Below are positions 48,861 through 58,098 of a stretch of 64,000 nucleotides of DNA, piece after piece. The translations under genes were made by a program, and so were the position numbers. The DNA is from Dyadobacter sediminis. GTDB taxonomy: Bacteria; Bacteroidota; Bacteroidia; Cytophagales; Spirosomataceae. The notes under the pieces were generated by a model. It was not told the origin of the DNA. It saw only the letters and a program-made list of their open reading frames with translations, and made no database searches. Within the stretch, counting starts at the first letter, position 1; each line of letters starts with the position of its first letter. The stretch covers positions 372,001-436,000 of the forward strand of contig NZ_VCEI01000025.1 of NCBI RefSeq assembly GCF_005860765.1, written 5' to 3'.

Positions 48861-49499
48861 ATGGCAAAGAAGACCAAATATTACGTAGTATGGCAAGGGA
48901 GGAAAACAGGCGTTTTTACAGACTGGAAAGAATGCGAAGCGCAGATCAAAGGTTTTGACGATGCCCGTTACAAATCATTTGAATCCATTCAGGAAGCAGA
49001 GGCAGCCATTCAGCGTAATTACTGGGAATTTGTTGCCAAAAAGGAAAATAACAAACCGGCTTTAACCAAGGAAGCGCCGGCCAGTATCGGCCGGCCGATC
49101 AAAAACAGCATTGCCGTGGATGCCGCCTGGAACACAGCTTCCGGCGACATGGAATATCAGGGCATTTACTATGCAACTGGCGAGCGGCTTTTTTTACAAG
49201 GGCCTTTTAAAGATGCAACGAACAACATCGGCGAATTTCTGGCCATTGTCCATGCGCTTGCCTACCTGCAGAAAAAGGAAAGTGACTTGCCCATTTACAG
49301 CGATTCCAGAACGGCGATCAGCTGGATCAGGAAAAAACATGCTAACACAAAGCTCGAACTGACGCCCCGGAACAAACCGGTTTTCGAAATGCTGCAAAGA
49401 GCCGAACGCTGGCTGGCAACCAATTCGTTTTCCAATAAAATTCTGAAATGGGAAACGGAATACTGGGGCGAAAACCCGGCTGATTTCGGACGAAAATAG
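48861..49499 (+). CDS. Ribonuclease H with N-terminal viroplasmin domain
   Basis: A 212-residue protein. Residues 1-50 are the viroplasmin/hybrid-binding domain (YYVVWQGRKTGVFTDWKEC...YKSF), as in eukaryotic RNase H1. Residues 80-212 are the RNase H catalytic domain with candidate carboxylates Asp87, Glu125, Asp148 and Asp208. It removes RNA from RNA-DNA hybrids. This architecture is usual in Bacteroidota. Confidence 0.92.
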   Translation: MAKKTKYYVVWQGRKTGVFTDWKECEAQIKGFDDARYKSFESIQEAEAAIQRNYWEFVAKKENNKPALTKEAPASIGRPIKNSIAVDAAWNTASGDMEYQGIYYATGERLFLQGPFKDATNNIGEFLAIVHALAYLQKKESDLPIYSDSRTAISWIRKKHANTKLELTPRNKPVFEMLQRAERWLATNSFSNKILKWETEYWGENPADFGRK

Positions 49500-49505
49500 A
49501 CGCAT

Positions 49506-50228
49506 ATGGCCCGGAATTCCACTTTTCATTTCAAGCAGTTTACAATCTGGCAGGATAAATGTGCGATGAAAGTTTGTACGGATGCCTGCGTGTTCGGAGC
49601 CTGGACAAACCTGGAAAATGCAGGTCGTGTGCTCGATATCGGCGCCGGAACGGGTTTGCTTTCGCTGATGTCCGCGCAGAGAAATACCCATGCTCGGATC
49701 GATGCCGTGGAAATTGACACCGATGCTTTTGAACAGGCGGGTGAAAATGTTGCAAAAAGTCCGTTTCATAACCGTATAAAACTGTATCATACTGCCATAC
49801 AGCTTTTTGATCCGGGTTTTCAGTACGATGTGATCATCAGTAACCCGCCATTTTTTCAGGATGATCTGAAATCGCCTGACAAAAAGAAAAATCTTGCGCA
49901 TCATGCACATTCGCTTGACTTTGAAGAACTTGTTGCTGCGGTTAACCGGCTGCTTTTGCCTTCCGGTAAATTTCAGGTTCTTTTTCCGGTGGAAGAAGGG
50001 ACAAGGTTTCAGCAAAAAGCAGAAAATGCCGGCTTGGTTTTAAACCGTAAGCTCGCGCTTTGTCACCATTCGGGTAAAAATCCTTTCCGGCTGCTTATGG
50101 AATTTCAAAAGACTGAAAAATATGCTGCTCCTGTAATTGAAAATGTATTGTATATCTATGAGAATGATGGAGTTACCTATCATCCGTCGTTCCGGGATTT
50201 AATGAAAGACTTTTATTTAATATTTTGA
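49506..50228 (+). CDS. trmN6: tRNA1(Val) A37 N6-methyltransferase
   Basis: A 240-residue SAM-dependent methyltransferase. The SAM motif is VLDIGAGTGLLSL (42-54) and the N6-adenine motif is NPPF (113-116). The N-terminal FHFKQFTIWQDKCAMKVCTDAC is typical of TrmN6/YfiC. It follows the RNase H gene by 6 bp. Confidence 0.92.
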   Translation: MARNSTFHFKQFTIWQDKCAMKVCTDACVFGAWTNLENAGRVLDIGAGTGLLSLMSAQRNTHARIDAVEIDTDAFEQAGENVAKSPFHNRIKLYHTAIQLFDPGFQYDVIISNPPFFQDDLKSPDKKKNLAHHAHSLDFEELVAAVNRLLLPSGKFQVLFPVEEGTRFQQKAENAGLVLNRKLALCHHSGKNPFRLLMEFQKTEKYAAPVIENVLYIYENDGVTYHPSFRDLMKDFYLIF

Positions 50229-50289
50229 TCAGGAAAAATACGAACTTTGCTGTAATACCGGCCTCGTGCTTTGCCATTGAACTTTATTC

Positions 50290-51261
50290 ATGATCGATTC
50301 AGTAATTCAGATTTCCGTAGTTGTCCCTCTTTACAATGAAGAAGAGTCGCTTCCCGAGCTAGCCGAATGGATTGAAAGGGTCATGGACGAAAATGGTTTT
50401 TCATACGAAATCCTGTTTATTGACGATGGCAGCAGCGATTTGTCTTGGTCTGTCATTACCCGGCTTTCTTCTGTCAATCCGCACATCCACGGGTTTCGCT
50501 TTGTCCGCAATTACGGGAAAACCGCTGCATTGCAGACCGGCTTTCAGGCGACAAGAGGCGAAGTCGTCATTACAATGGACGCCGATCTTCAGGACAGTCC
50601 CGACGAAATCCCGGATTTGTACCGCATGATCACGCAGGAAAGATACGATCTGGTTTCGGGCTGGAAAAAGAAGCGGTATGACCCAATTTCCAAGACGATT
50701 CCCACCAAAATTTTCAATGCGGCTACACGAAGCATTTCCGGCGTATCGCTGCACGATTTCAACTGCGGCTTAAAGGCATACCGTAAAGAAGTGGTAAAAA
50801 ACATTACGATTTACGGCGAAATGCACCGTTATATTCCGGTTATCGCCAAGTGGAACGGTTTCAGGAAAATAGGTGAAAAAGTAGTTCAGCACCGTGCCCG
50901 CAAATACGGCTATACCAAGTTCGGCCTTGAAAGATTTATTTTTGGCTTTCTGGATTTGCTTTCGATTGCCTTTGTGAATAAGTTTGGGCGACGACCCATG
51001 CATTTGTTTGGCAGTCTTGGAACGCTCATGTTTTTTCTTGGAAGCATTATAGCATTCTGGCTTTTAGGTAAAAAGCTATATAATATTTATCATCTGCAGC
51101 CTTACCGGAATGTTACTGAAAACCCGCTTTTCTTTCTGGCGCTGGTGGCAATCATGGTGGGTTCGCAATTATTTTTAGCCGGTTTCCTTGGAGAGCTGTT
51201 TGTAAAGCAGTCCATATCGAAAACCGGTGATTACAACATTTCCAGTCGGGTTGGCAGTTAG
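50290..51261 (+). CDS. DPM1/GtrB-like GT2 glycosyltransferase
   Basis: A 323-residue protein with a GT-A domain (DDGSSD 45-50, DADLQD 97-102) and two C-terminal membrane helices (about 235-260 and 270-300). It likely transfers a sugar to undecaprenyl phosphate. It resembles the GT2 half of the fusion gene at 32133, but lies alone among housekeeping genes. Confidence 0.92.
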   Translation: MIDSVIQISVVVPLYNEEESLPELAEWIERVMDENGFSYEILFIDDGSSDLSWSVITRLSSVNPHIHGFRFVRNYGKTAALQTGFQATRGEVVITMDADLQDSPDEIPDLYRMITQERYDLVSGWKKKRYDPISKTIPTKIFNAATRSISGVSLHDFNCGLKAYRKEVVKNITIYGEMHRYIPVIAKWNGFRKIGEKVVQHRARKYGYTKFGLERFIFGFLDLLSIAFVNKFGRRPMHLFGSLGTLMFFLGSIIAFWLLGKKLYNIYHLQPYRNVTENPLFFLALVAIMVGSQLFLAGFLGELFVKQSISKTGDYNISSRVGS

Positions 51262-51311
51262 AACACTTAAACACATTAAAAAATTAAAAGATATTACATT
51301 CTATATAAATA

Positions 51312-51923
51312 ATGATAGCTAACGTACACAAAGCACATCCCTGGCACGGGATTCCAATGGGTGAAAATGCACCTGAACTTGTAACTGCATTTATTGAAAT
51401 CGTTCCGACTGATACTGTAAAATACGAAATTGACAAGGCGACGGGTTATCTGAAAATTGACCGTCCTCAAAAATATTCCAACATTGTTCCTGCACTGTAC
51501 GGATTCATCCCCAAAACGTATTGTGCCGAAAAAATTGCATTGCTGGCCAGAGAGCGTTCCGGACGCGATGTGACCGAAGGAGACGGTGATCCGCTGGATA
51601 TCATTGTATTGTGCGAGAAAATCATTTCTCACGGTAACATTATGTGCGAAGCCAAGCCTATCGGCGGAATCCGTCTGATTGATGGCGGTGAAGCAGATGA
51701 TAAAATCATTGCCGTCCTGAAAGGAGATGAAGTATACGGTGCATTTTCAGACCTGAGCGAACTGCCTGAAGGAATTATCGAGCGTCTGAAGCATTACTTC
51801 CTTACTTACAAAAACCTGCCGGGCGAAAAAGCACATATTGAAATCACCAATGTTTACGGAAAAGAAGAGGCGCATGAAGTAATTCTGACGTCTGTTGAAG
51901 ATTACAAACATTCGTATTACTGA
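51312..51923 (+). CDS. ppa: Inorganic pyrophosphatase (family I)
   Basis: A 203-residue cytosolic enzyme that hydrolyses PPi. The metal motif DGDPLD gives Asp91, Asp93 and Asp96. KYEIDKATG near 37-45 and YGFIPKTY near 63-70 also match the family. It is followed by a strong terminator. Confidence 0.96.
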   Translation: MIANVHKAHPWHGIPMGENAPELVTAFIEIVPTDTVKYEIDKATGYLKIDRPQKYSNIVPALYGFIPKTYCAEKIALLARERSGRDVTEGDGDPLDIIVLCEKIISHGNIMCEAKPIGGIRLIDGGEADDKIIAVLKGDEVYGAFSDLSELPEGIIERLKHYFLTYKNLPGEKAHIEITNVYGKEEAHEVILTSVEDYKHSYY

Positions 51924-51970
51924 AAATATAATTTACCTCAGGTTTAATACCGTTTGATCCGGAATTTTGA

Positions 51971-51995
51971 GCCGTCCCCGCTAGGGACGGCTTTT
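51971..51995 (+). terminator. Intrinsic terminator after ppa
   Basis: A perfect 8-bp GC-rich stem, arms 51971-51978 and 51984-51991, has a 5-nt loop CGCTA and is followed by TTTT. It lies about 48 bp after the ppa stop. Confidence 0.9.
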
Positions 51996-52004
51996 GTTTA
52001 TTCT

Positions 52005-52012
52005 TATCTTTG
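52005..52012 (+). promoter_or_regulatory. Putative -7 box for prfC
   Basis: TATCTTTG is an exact TAnnTTTG match just after the ppa terminator, 109 bp before the prfC ATG. No -33 element is evident because that position is inside the terminator. Confidence 0.4.
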
Positions 52013-52121
52013 TGCAAATTTTTATAGAATCGGTATCGCTGGCAGGCATAATCAAAAAGCTGAATAAAAAGCGCTTACAAATCCTGCCGGAAAGATATTG
52101 GAAGATGTTTATCAGTCTGAT

Positions 52122-53717
52122 ATGAGTAATATACAAGAAATAAAAAAACGCCGCACTTTTGCGATCATCAGTCACCCGGATGCGGGGAAAACGACGCTAA
52201 CGGAAAAGCTGCTGCTTTTCGGAGGCGCCATCCAGACGGCAGGTGCGGTAAAATCCAATAAAATCAAAAAGACGGCGACTTCGGATTTCATGGAAATTGA
52301 AAAGCAGAGAGGTATTTCGGTCGCTACGTCCGTCATGACATTTGAATACCATGATTTGCTGATCAATATTCTGGATACGCCCGGTCACAAGGATTTTGCA
52401 GAAGATACGTACCGTACGCTTACCGCCGTGGACAGCGTTATTCTCGTCATTGATTGTGTAAAAGGCGTTGAAGAGCAAACCGAAAGGCTCATGGAAGTGT
52501 GCCGCATGCGCAATACGCCGGTGATCGTGTTTGTGAACAAGCTGGACCGCGAAGGCCGGAACCCGTTTGAACTGCTGGATGAACTTGAAACCAAGCTTGG
52601 CATTCGCGTAAGGCCGCTTACATGGCCGATCAATATGGGTGCTGAATTTAAAGGCGTGTACAGCCTGTACGAACAAATGCTGTATTTCTTTAAAATCAAC
52701 AAAACCAAAATAGAACGAGACGTTGCCAAAGTAGGGCTGGACGATGAAAACCTGGAATCGCTGGTCGGCGAGCGCGATGCTTTGCAACTGATCGAAGATG
52801 TGGAACTGGTTGAAGGCGTGTACGATGCGTTTTCAGAAGATGCTTATCAGAAAGGGCAGCTTGCACCCGTGTTTTTTGGAAGCGCTATCAATAACTTTGG
52901 TATCAAGGAATTGCTTGATACTTTCTGTCAGATTTCCCCGATTCCGCAGCCACGTCCGACGGACGTACGCGAAGTGGAACCAACGGAGCCAAAATTCACC
53001 GGTTTTGTATTTAAAATACACGCAAATCTTGATCCGCGTCACCGCGACCGGATTGCTTTTTTAAGGATTTGTTCTGGTAAATTCGAACGTGGCAAGTTTT
53101 ACAAGCATGTGCGTCTCGGCAAAGAAGTTCGGTTTTCAAGTCCGTTTACCTTTATGGCTTCGGACAAAAGTGTGTTGGACGAGGGCTTTCCCGGCGATGT
53201 AGTTGGCTTGTATGACACTGGAAGTTTTAAAATCGGAGACACGCTGACAGAAGGTGAAAATCTTCAGTTTTCAGGAATTCCGAGCTTTTCGCCCGAAATT
53301 TTCAAGGAACTCATTAATATGGACCCGATGAAATCCAAGCAGCTGGAAAAAGGTATTCAGCAGCTTACGGACGAAGGCGTTGCACAGCTTTTTACGCTGG
53401 ACCTTGGAAACCGGAAAGTAGTCGGTACCGTGGGTGAACTGCAGTTTGATGTAATCCAGTATCGTCTGGAACATGAATATGGTGCTAAATGCCGCTGGGT
53501 TCCGATGAACATTTCGCGTGCATGCTGGCTTACTGCAGATGAAAAACCGGCTATGGATCAGTTTGTCCGCCTGAAAGGAAATCAGATTGCCTACGATAAA
53601 GACCGCAATCCGGTATTTCTGGCCGAATCCGAATGGATGATCCGGATGAACCGAGAAAACAATCCGGCCATTCATTTCCATTTTACCTCCGAATTTAAAA
53701 CGGAAATGGCCGTTTGA
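52122..53717 (+). CDS. prfC: Peptide chain release factor 3
   Basis: A 531-residue translational GTPase that recycles RF1 and RF2. The P-loop is HPDAGKTT (18-25). The switch region [21 protein letters not shown] and [10 protein letters not shown] are the RF3 forms. ATG at 52122 gives the standard length; an in-frame TTG at 52098 is unlikely to be used. It is followed by a hairpin and the repeat array. Confidence 0.97.
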   Translation: MSNIQEIKKRRTFAIISHPDAGKTTLTEKLLLFGGAIQTAGAVKSNKIKKTATSDFMEIEKQRGISVATSVMTFEYHDLLINILDTPGHKDFAEDTYRTLTAVDSVILVIDCVKGVEEQTERLMEVCRMRNTPVIVFVNKLDREGRNPFELLDELETKLGIRVRPLTWPINMGAEFKGVYSLYEQMLYFFKINKTKIERDVAKVGLDDENLESLVGERDALQLIEDVELVEGVYDAFSEDAYQKGQLAPVFFGSAINNFGIKELLDTFCQISPIPQPRPTDVREVEPTEPKFTGFVFKIHANLDPRHRDRIAFLRICSGKFERGKFYKHVRLGKEVRFSSPFTFMASDKSVLDEGFPGDVVGLYDTGSFKIGDTLTEGENLQFSGIPSFSPEIFKELINMDPMKSKQLEKGIQQLTDEGVAQLFTLDLGNRKVVGTVGELQFDVIQYRLEHEYGAKCRWVPMNISRACWLTADEKPAMDQFVRLKGNQIAYDKDRNPVFLAESEWMIRMNRENNPAIHFHFTSEFKTEMAV

Positions 53718-53723
53718 AAAAGA

Positions 53724-53763
53724 ACAGGCATATAATCCGTATTCAAGTGGATTGTATGCCTGT
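53724..53763 (+). terminator. Hairpin after prfC, possible terminator
   Basis: A 15-bp stem with one G-U pair, arms 53724-53738 and 53749-53763, has a 10-nt loop. It begins 7 bp after the prfC stop. There is no U tract, so it may act as a weak terminator or a 3' end stabiliser. Confidence 0.6.
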
Positions 53764-53788
53764 GACAAATGAAATCAGTTTATTAAAT

Positions 53789-53944
53789 GTCATTCGTGGT
53801 CAACGGATCATTTATAGTTAAGGGTTGTTTTTGGTTAAAAGTCATTTTTTGTCAATAGGTCATTTTTAGTCAAAGGTTGTTTTTAGATAAATGTCATTTA
53901 TGATCAATGAGTCATTTTTTGTAAAAGATTGTTTATTAGTGATG
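53789..53944. repeat. Nested tandem repeat, 3 x 52 bp made of 17-18 bp subunits
   Basis: Three degenerate 52-bp units at 53789-53840, 53841-53892 and 53893-53944. Each is itself three 17-18 bp subunits with a consensus near TCATTTTTAGTCAAAGG, of which the third in each unit has the form TTGTTTTTRGTTAAA. Nine subunits are visible. The 52-bp period is not a multiple of three and no frame reads through, so it is not a protein repeat. It lies in the 394-bp gap between prfC and the DUF4890-like gene. Confidence 0.85.
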
Positions 53945-53982
53945 GTTTGGCAATAGTATAGGGCTTTTTTATTAAAAATCGT

Positions 53983-54172
53983 TTCAAGTTTTAGAGGCAA
54001 TTCTCCCCTCGTCCTTTCCTCCGCTTTCCCATTTATCCAAAATTCAAGATTTTTCTGACCATTCATCCTTTGTCCCTTCCTCCATTTTCCTTTCCTTCCT
54101 TAATCCCAACTTCAAGGCTTTACCGGCGACTCGTCACTTGGTCCTCTTCCTCCGTTATTCCTTCTGTCTTCC
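53983..54172 (-). repeat. Degenerate purine-rich direct repeats behind the DUF4890-like gene
   Basis: Read on the minus strand, CTTGAA boxes start at 54116, 54048 and 53988. The first two are each followed by a similar block GGATnAA...GGAAA...GGAGGAA.GGAC.A..G.GAAT of about 60-68 bp. A further partial match, GGAGGAAGAGGACCAAGTGA, lies in the last codons of the DUF4890-like gene near 54130-54155. The array therefore looks like decayed copies of the gene's 3' end. Confidence 0.6.
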
Positions 54173-54486
54173 AGCATGGTTTTGTATTTTTCCTGCTGTT
54201 CAACGGTCAGGATTTTTGCAATTTCCGTGTTGAAAGTTTCCATGGAAGCACGCATTTGCGCACGGTCCTGCGTCTGTGATTCCCTCATTTCCTGCATTTT
54301 CTGAACTCTTGCCAAATTCAGCGCATAAACCTGCTTCTGCTGTTCGTCGGAAAGGTCAAGCCTTTCCGTCATGGTTTTTGTCTGGTTTTCGGCGCGCTGT
54401 TCCGGCGTCAGGTCTGAATTCCGGCCTTGTGCAAATGCAGCGAAACTTGCCAGTGTCAATATCAGGGCAAAAAGTCCTTTCCTCAT
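54112..54486 (-). CDS. Small exported DUF4890-like protein
   Basis: A 124-residue protein with a signal peptide ending AFAQ (1-20). The mature part is helical and charged with pattern LTPEQRAENQTKTMTERLDLSDEQQKQVYALN, resembling DUF4890 and, more loosely, Spy/CpxP-type periplasmic helical proteins. The C-terminus is a Gly/Arg/Pro-rich tail. It is possibly a periplasmic chaperone or stress protein, but function is not known. Its 3' end is flanked by degenerate repeats. Confidence 0.8.
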   Translation of the reverse strand: MRKGLFALILTLASFAAFAQGRNSDLTPEQRAENQTKTMTERLDLSDEQQKQVYALNLARVQKMQEMRESQTQDRAQMRASMETFNTEIAKILTVEQQEKYKTMLEDRRNNGGRGPSDESPVKP

Positions 54487-54586
54487 GGTTTTTTGGTTTT
54501 GTTACAACGGTTAGAGAAGATTTTCGGCAAAAGGTTTAAACAGCCGATTGAATTTAGCTAACGTTTTCCGAAAGGTATTTTAATTT

Positions 54587-54874
54587 TTAGATCAACGATT
54601 CCACAAGCGTTTTCCATTCCTCCTGCAGTGAACCTCTGAAAACATCCGCGCCAGCTCTTCTGTACCAGTAACCGGCATTCCCGTTGTCGCCTTCCACCCG
54701 GTGCAGATAGGCATGCAGGCGGTCGTACGGACGGGTTCCTTCCTTGCTTTGCGCAATGTTATGCGCTGCTTCCCAGTTTCCCTTTGCATCGTGCCAGAGT
54801 GCTTCCAGCAGCACCGGAATTCCAGCCGGCGGCGTAGTTCCGGAAAGTGATTCTTTAAATTGATCGTATGTCAT
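54587..54874 (-). CDS. Conserved small cytosolic protein, function unknown
   Basis: A 95-residue protein without signal peptide or membrane helix, rich in Trp and His (ALWHDAKGNWEAAHNIAQ near 25-42, RLHAYLHRVEGDNGNAGYWYRRAG near 52-75). It has the look of a known conserved bacterial family of hypothetical proteins, but I cannot name a function. Codon use and composition match the neighbours, and the start is a clear ATG. Confidence 0.7.
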   Translation of the reverse strand: MTYDQFKESLSGTTPPAGIPVLLEALWHDAKGNWEAAHNIAQSKEGTRPYDRLHAYLHRVEGDNGNAGYWYRRAGADVFRGSLQEEWKTLVESLI

Positions 54875-55040
54875 ACTAAGTGCTTGAATAAACGTAAACG
54901 GGATAACTGTTGCAAAAAAATGAAATTTACATAAAGATTTTATAAGCTGATTGTAACTTCTTCTGATTACGTGCCGTTAGTCCGGCTTTTTAGTTTTTCA
55001 TTGTATATTGTACATTCTATTTGCTATCAAACTGACAATT

Positions 55041-58000
55041 ATGTTTAAACGGTTATCAACATTACTTGCCGGCATTTCACTAAGTATTTTTTGTTACGGG
55101 CAGGAAACATTTCCTCAGAACGGTGCTTACGACGAACGGCCGGGGCGCTATGCATTCACCAACGCCGTCATCGTCGTGGATTCCAGAACTGTAATTACCA
55201 ACGGCACATTGCTGATAGAAAACGGAATCATTCGGGAGGCAGGCAAACAGGTTAAAATCCCTTCCGGAACAGTTATAACAGACCTCAAAGGAAAATACAT
55301 TTATCCTTCACTGATCGATCTGGATTCGGATTACGGAATGCCCGAGGTTAGAAGAATGCCATCAGCCGGCAGCCGCCAGACTCCGCAGCTGGAATCAAAT
55401 AAAAAAGGCGCTTTTGGCTGGAACCAGGCGATTCAGGCGGAAAATGATGCGAGTGAACTGTTTGTGCCCGATACCAAAAAAGCGGCTGATCTTCGTAAGC
55501 TGGGTTTCGGAACCGTTCTGGTGCATGATCATGACGGGATCGTGCGCGGAAACGGCTCGGTTGTGACACTGAACGAAGGCCCGGCCAACACAGCCATTCT
55601 CATCAGAAAGGCATCGGCGCATTTTTCATTCAGCAAAGGTTCTTCCTCGCAAACGTATCCGTCGTCAACAATGGGCGTTGTGGCTCTGCTGAGGCAAAAT
55701 TATTACGATGCAGACTGGTATGCAAAAGCAGAAAAATCCAAGGAAACCAACATTTCTCTTGAAGCATTTAACCAGATCAAAACGCTGCCGTCGTTTTTTG
55801 AGACCAACGACAAATACAGTTTGCTGCGTGCGGACAAAGTAGGGGATGAGTTCGGAGTGCAATATGTTATCCGTGGCGGAGGCGACGAATATCAGCGTTT
55901 GAACGAAATCAAGGCTACAAAAGCAACGCTGATTATGCCATTGAATTTTCCCGATGCTTACGACGTAGCTGATCCCTGGGATGCGGATCTGGTGAGTATG
56001 TCGGAGTTGAAGCACTGGGAACTGGCTCCTAAAAACCCGGCAGAAATTGCCAAAGCAGGAATACCGTTTGCACTGACTTCCGCAGGAATGAAAAACAGAT
56101 CGGACTTCTGGAAAAATATCAAAACTGCTATAAACTACGGCTTGCCAAAAGAAAAAGCACTGGAAGCACTGACTACTCTGCCGGCCAGATTAATGAAGGC
56201 AGAAGACAAGGTCGGCAGTCTGAAAACGGGTATGCTGGCGAATTTTATCATTACTTCCCAAGACCTTTTTGACAAGGACAACATCATTTATGAAAACTGG
56301 GTGCAGGGCAAAAAATTTATCCTGGCGCCGATAGATGCACCGGATATCCGCGGAACGTATAGTTTATCACTGAATAACCAATCAACCGGAAAACTTCAGA
56401 TTACAGGTTCTGTCGAAAAGCCGGACTATAAAGTAATTCTTCGTGATTCAGTAAAAATTACCCCGAAAACGATTCTTACGGATGAACTGCTTACACTTAC
56501 TTATCAGCCGGACAAAAGCAAGTCGGAAACCATTCGGCTTACGGGATGGAAATCGGATACCGGACTTACCGGCGAAGGCAAACTGCCGGACGGCTCCGTT
56601 GTTCCGTGGACAGCCGTTTTGTCAGAAAAGTTTCAGGCAAGCGCAGCAAAAGATTCCCTAAAAGCAGATTCGGTACAAACCGGGAAAATACTTTACCCGT
56701 TTGTAGGCTACGGAAATGAAGAACTGCCAAAATCCGAAACGGTACTGATCCGAAATGCAACGGTATGGACCAATGAAAACGACGGTATTTTACAGAATAC
56801 GGACGTTATTGTTCAGAATGGTAAAATTTCAAAAATCGGAAAATCATTGTCAGCGCCTTCCGGCGCACGCACCGTGGACGGTTCCGGCAAGCACCTCACA
56901 AGCGGAATTATAGACGAACATTCGCATATCGCACTGTTTACCATCAACGAAGGCGGCCAGTCCAGTTCAGCGGAAGTACGCATGAGCGATGTTATCAATC
57001 CCGACGATATCAACATTTACCGTCAGCTTGCCGGCGGGGTTACTGCTTCGCATCTGCTGCATGGTTCCGCCAATTCCATCGGCGGGCAAAGTGCGCTGAT
57101 CAAGCTGAAATGGGGCGCAAGCCAGAACGAAATGCTGCTGCCGGAAGTAAAAACGATCAAGTTTGCACTCGGAGAAAATGTGAAGCAATCCAACTGGGGC
57201 GATATCGTCAGAACGCGTTTTCCGCAAACAAGAATGGGCGTGGAGCAGGTTTATTTTGACCATTTTCTAAGAGCAAAGGAATATGCAAACCGCTGGAAAA
57301 CCTACAATGCAGCATCGAAAAAATCGGCCTCCGGCGCACCAAGGCGTGATATTGAACTGGACGCACTTGCGGAAATTCTTGCAAGCGAGCGTTTTATAAC
57401 TTGCCATTCCTATGTGCAGTCGGAAATAAATATGCTGATGCACGTAGCGGATTCGCTTAACTTTAAAATCAACACGTTTACGCATATTCTGGAAGGGTAC
57501 AAAGTAGCGGACAAAATGGCCAAACGAGGAATCGGCGGTTCGACATTTGCGGATTGGTGGGCTTACAAAATGGAGGTAAAAGAAGCCATTCCTTATAATG
57601 CCGCTTTGATGTATCATGAAGGAATTACAGTTGCGATCAATTCGGATGACGCGGAAATGGCACGGCGCCTGAATCAGGAAGCGGCCAAAACGGTTGAATA
57701 CGGCGGCGTTCCCGAAGCCGAAGCGTGGAAAATGGTTACGTTAAATCCTGCCAAATTACTGCATATCGACAACCGAACCGGAAGCATCAAGTCCGGAAAA
57801 GATGCCGATCTTGTTCTCTGGAATACCAATCCGCTGTCTATTTATGCACGCCCTGAATTTACAATGATTGAAGGCGCTGTTTATTTTGACAGGAAAAAAG
57901 ATGAGGAAAAACAAAAATCCATTGCAGCCGAGCGCGAAAGGCTCATCCAGAAAATGATCAGTGACAAGGCGGAAGGCAAACCGGTTCAGAAACCGCAATC

Positions 58001-58070
58001 TTCGCAGCCGCGCATGTGGCACTGCGAGGATATTGTTGGCATTCATGCAGAACAGGAAGCATCGAAATAA
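55041..58070 (+). CDS. Exported double amidohydrolase-fold protein
   Basis: A 1009-residue protein with a signal peptide ending FCYGQ (1-20) and two amidohydrolase-like units. The first (about 35-430) lacks the HxH metal motif: the expected place reads YPSLIDLDSDYG. The second (about 560-980) keeps it: IIDEHSHIA, then His in ITCHSY, His in NTFTHILEG and Asp in INSDDAEM. Only the second half should be catalytic. The frame extends upstream to a TTG at 55008, but the ATG at 55041 starts the signal peptide. It is co-transcribed with the next gene (28-bp gap). The substrate is unknown. Confidence 0.88.
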   Translation: MFKRLSTLLAGISLSIFCYGQETFPQNGAYDERPGRYAFTNAVIVVDSRTVITNGTLLIENGIIREAGKQVKIPSGTVITDLKGKYIYPSLIDLDSDYGMPEVRRMPSAGSRQTPQLESNKKGAFGWNQAIQAENDASELFVPDTKKAADLRKLGFGTVLVHDHDGIVRGNGSVVTLNEGPANTAILIRKASAHFSFSKGSSSQTYPSSTMGVVALLRQNYYDADWYAKAEKSKETNISLEAFNQIKTLPSFFETNDKYSLLRADKVGDEFGVQYVIRGGGDEYQRLNEIKATKATLIMPLNFPDAYDVADPWDADLVSMSELKHWELAPKNPAEIAKAGIPFALTSAGMKNRSDFWKNIKTAINYGLPKEKALEALTTLPARLMKAEDKVGSLKTGMLANFIITSQDLFDKDNIIYENWVQGKKFILAPIDAPDIRGTYSLSLNNQSTGKLQITGSVEKPDYKVILRDSVKITPKTILTDELLTLTYQPDKSKSETIRLTGWKSDTGLTGEGKLPDGSVVPWTAVLSEKFQASAAKDSLKADSVQTGKILYPFVGYGNEELPKSETVLIRNATVWTNENDGILQNTDVIVQNGKISKIGKSLSAPSGARTVDGSGKHLTSGIIDEHSHIALFTINEGGQSSSAEVRMSDVINPDDINIYRQLAGGVTASHLLHGSANSIGGQSALIKLKWGASQNEMLLPEVKTIKFALGENVKQSNWGDIVRTRFPQTRMGVEQVYFDHFLRAKEYANRWKTYNAASKKSASGAPRRDIELDALAEILASERFITCHSYVQSEINMLMHVADSLNFKINTFTHILEGYKVADKMAKRGIGGSTFADWWAYKMEVKEAIPYNAALMYHEGITVAINSDDAEMARRLNQEAAKTVEYGGVPEAEAWKMVTLNPAKLLHIDNRTGSIKSGKDADLVLWNTNPLSIYARPEFTMIEGAVYFDRKKDEEKQKSIAAERERLIQKMISDKAEGKPVQKPQSSQPRMWHCEDIVGIHAEQEASK

Positions 58071-58098
58071 TATTTAGTAAAATTCTTCAAGGTATATC

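Noticed and set aside
53789..53944. CRISPR array
   Set aside because: There are no unique spacers between conserved repeats; the whole unit is repeated and degenerate, and no cas genes are near.
53866..54066. 66-aa minus-strand reading frame across the repeat gap
   Set aside because: It overlaps both repeat arrays, has no family-like features, and its residues are explained by the purine-rich duplicates.
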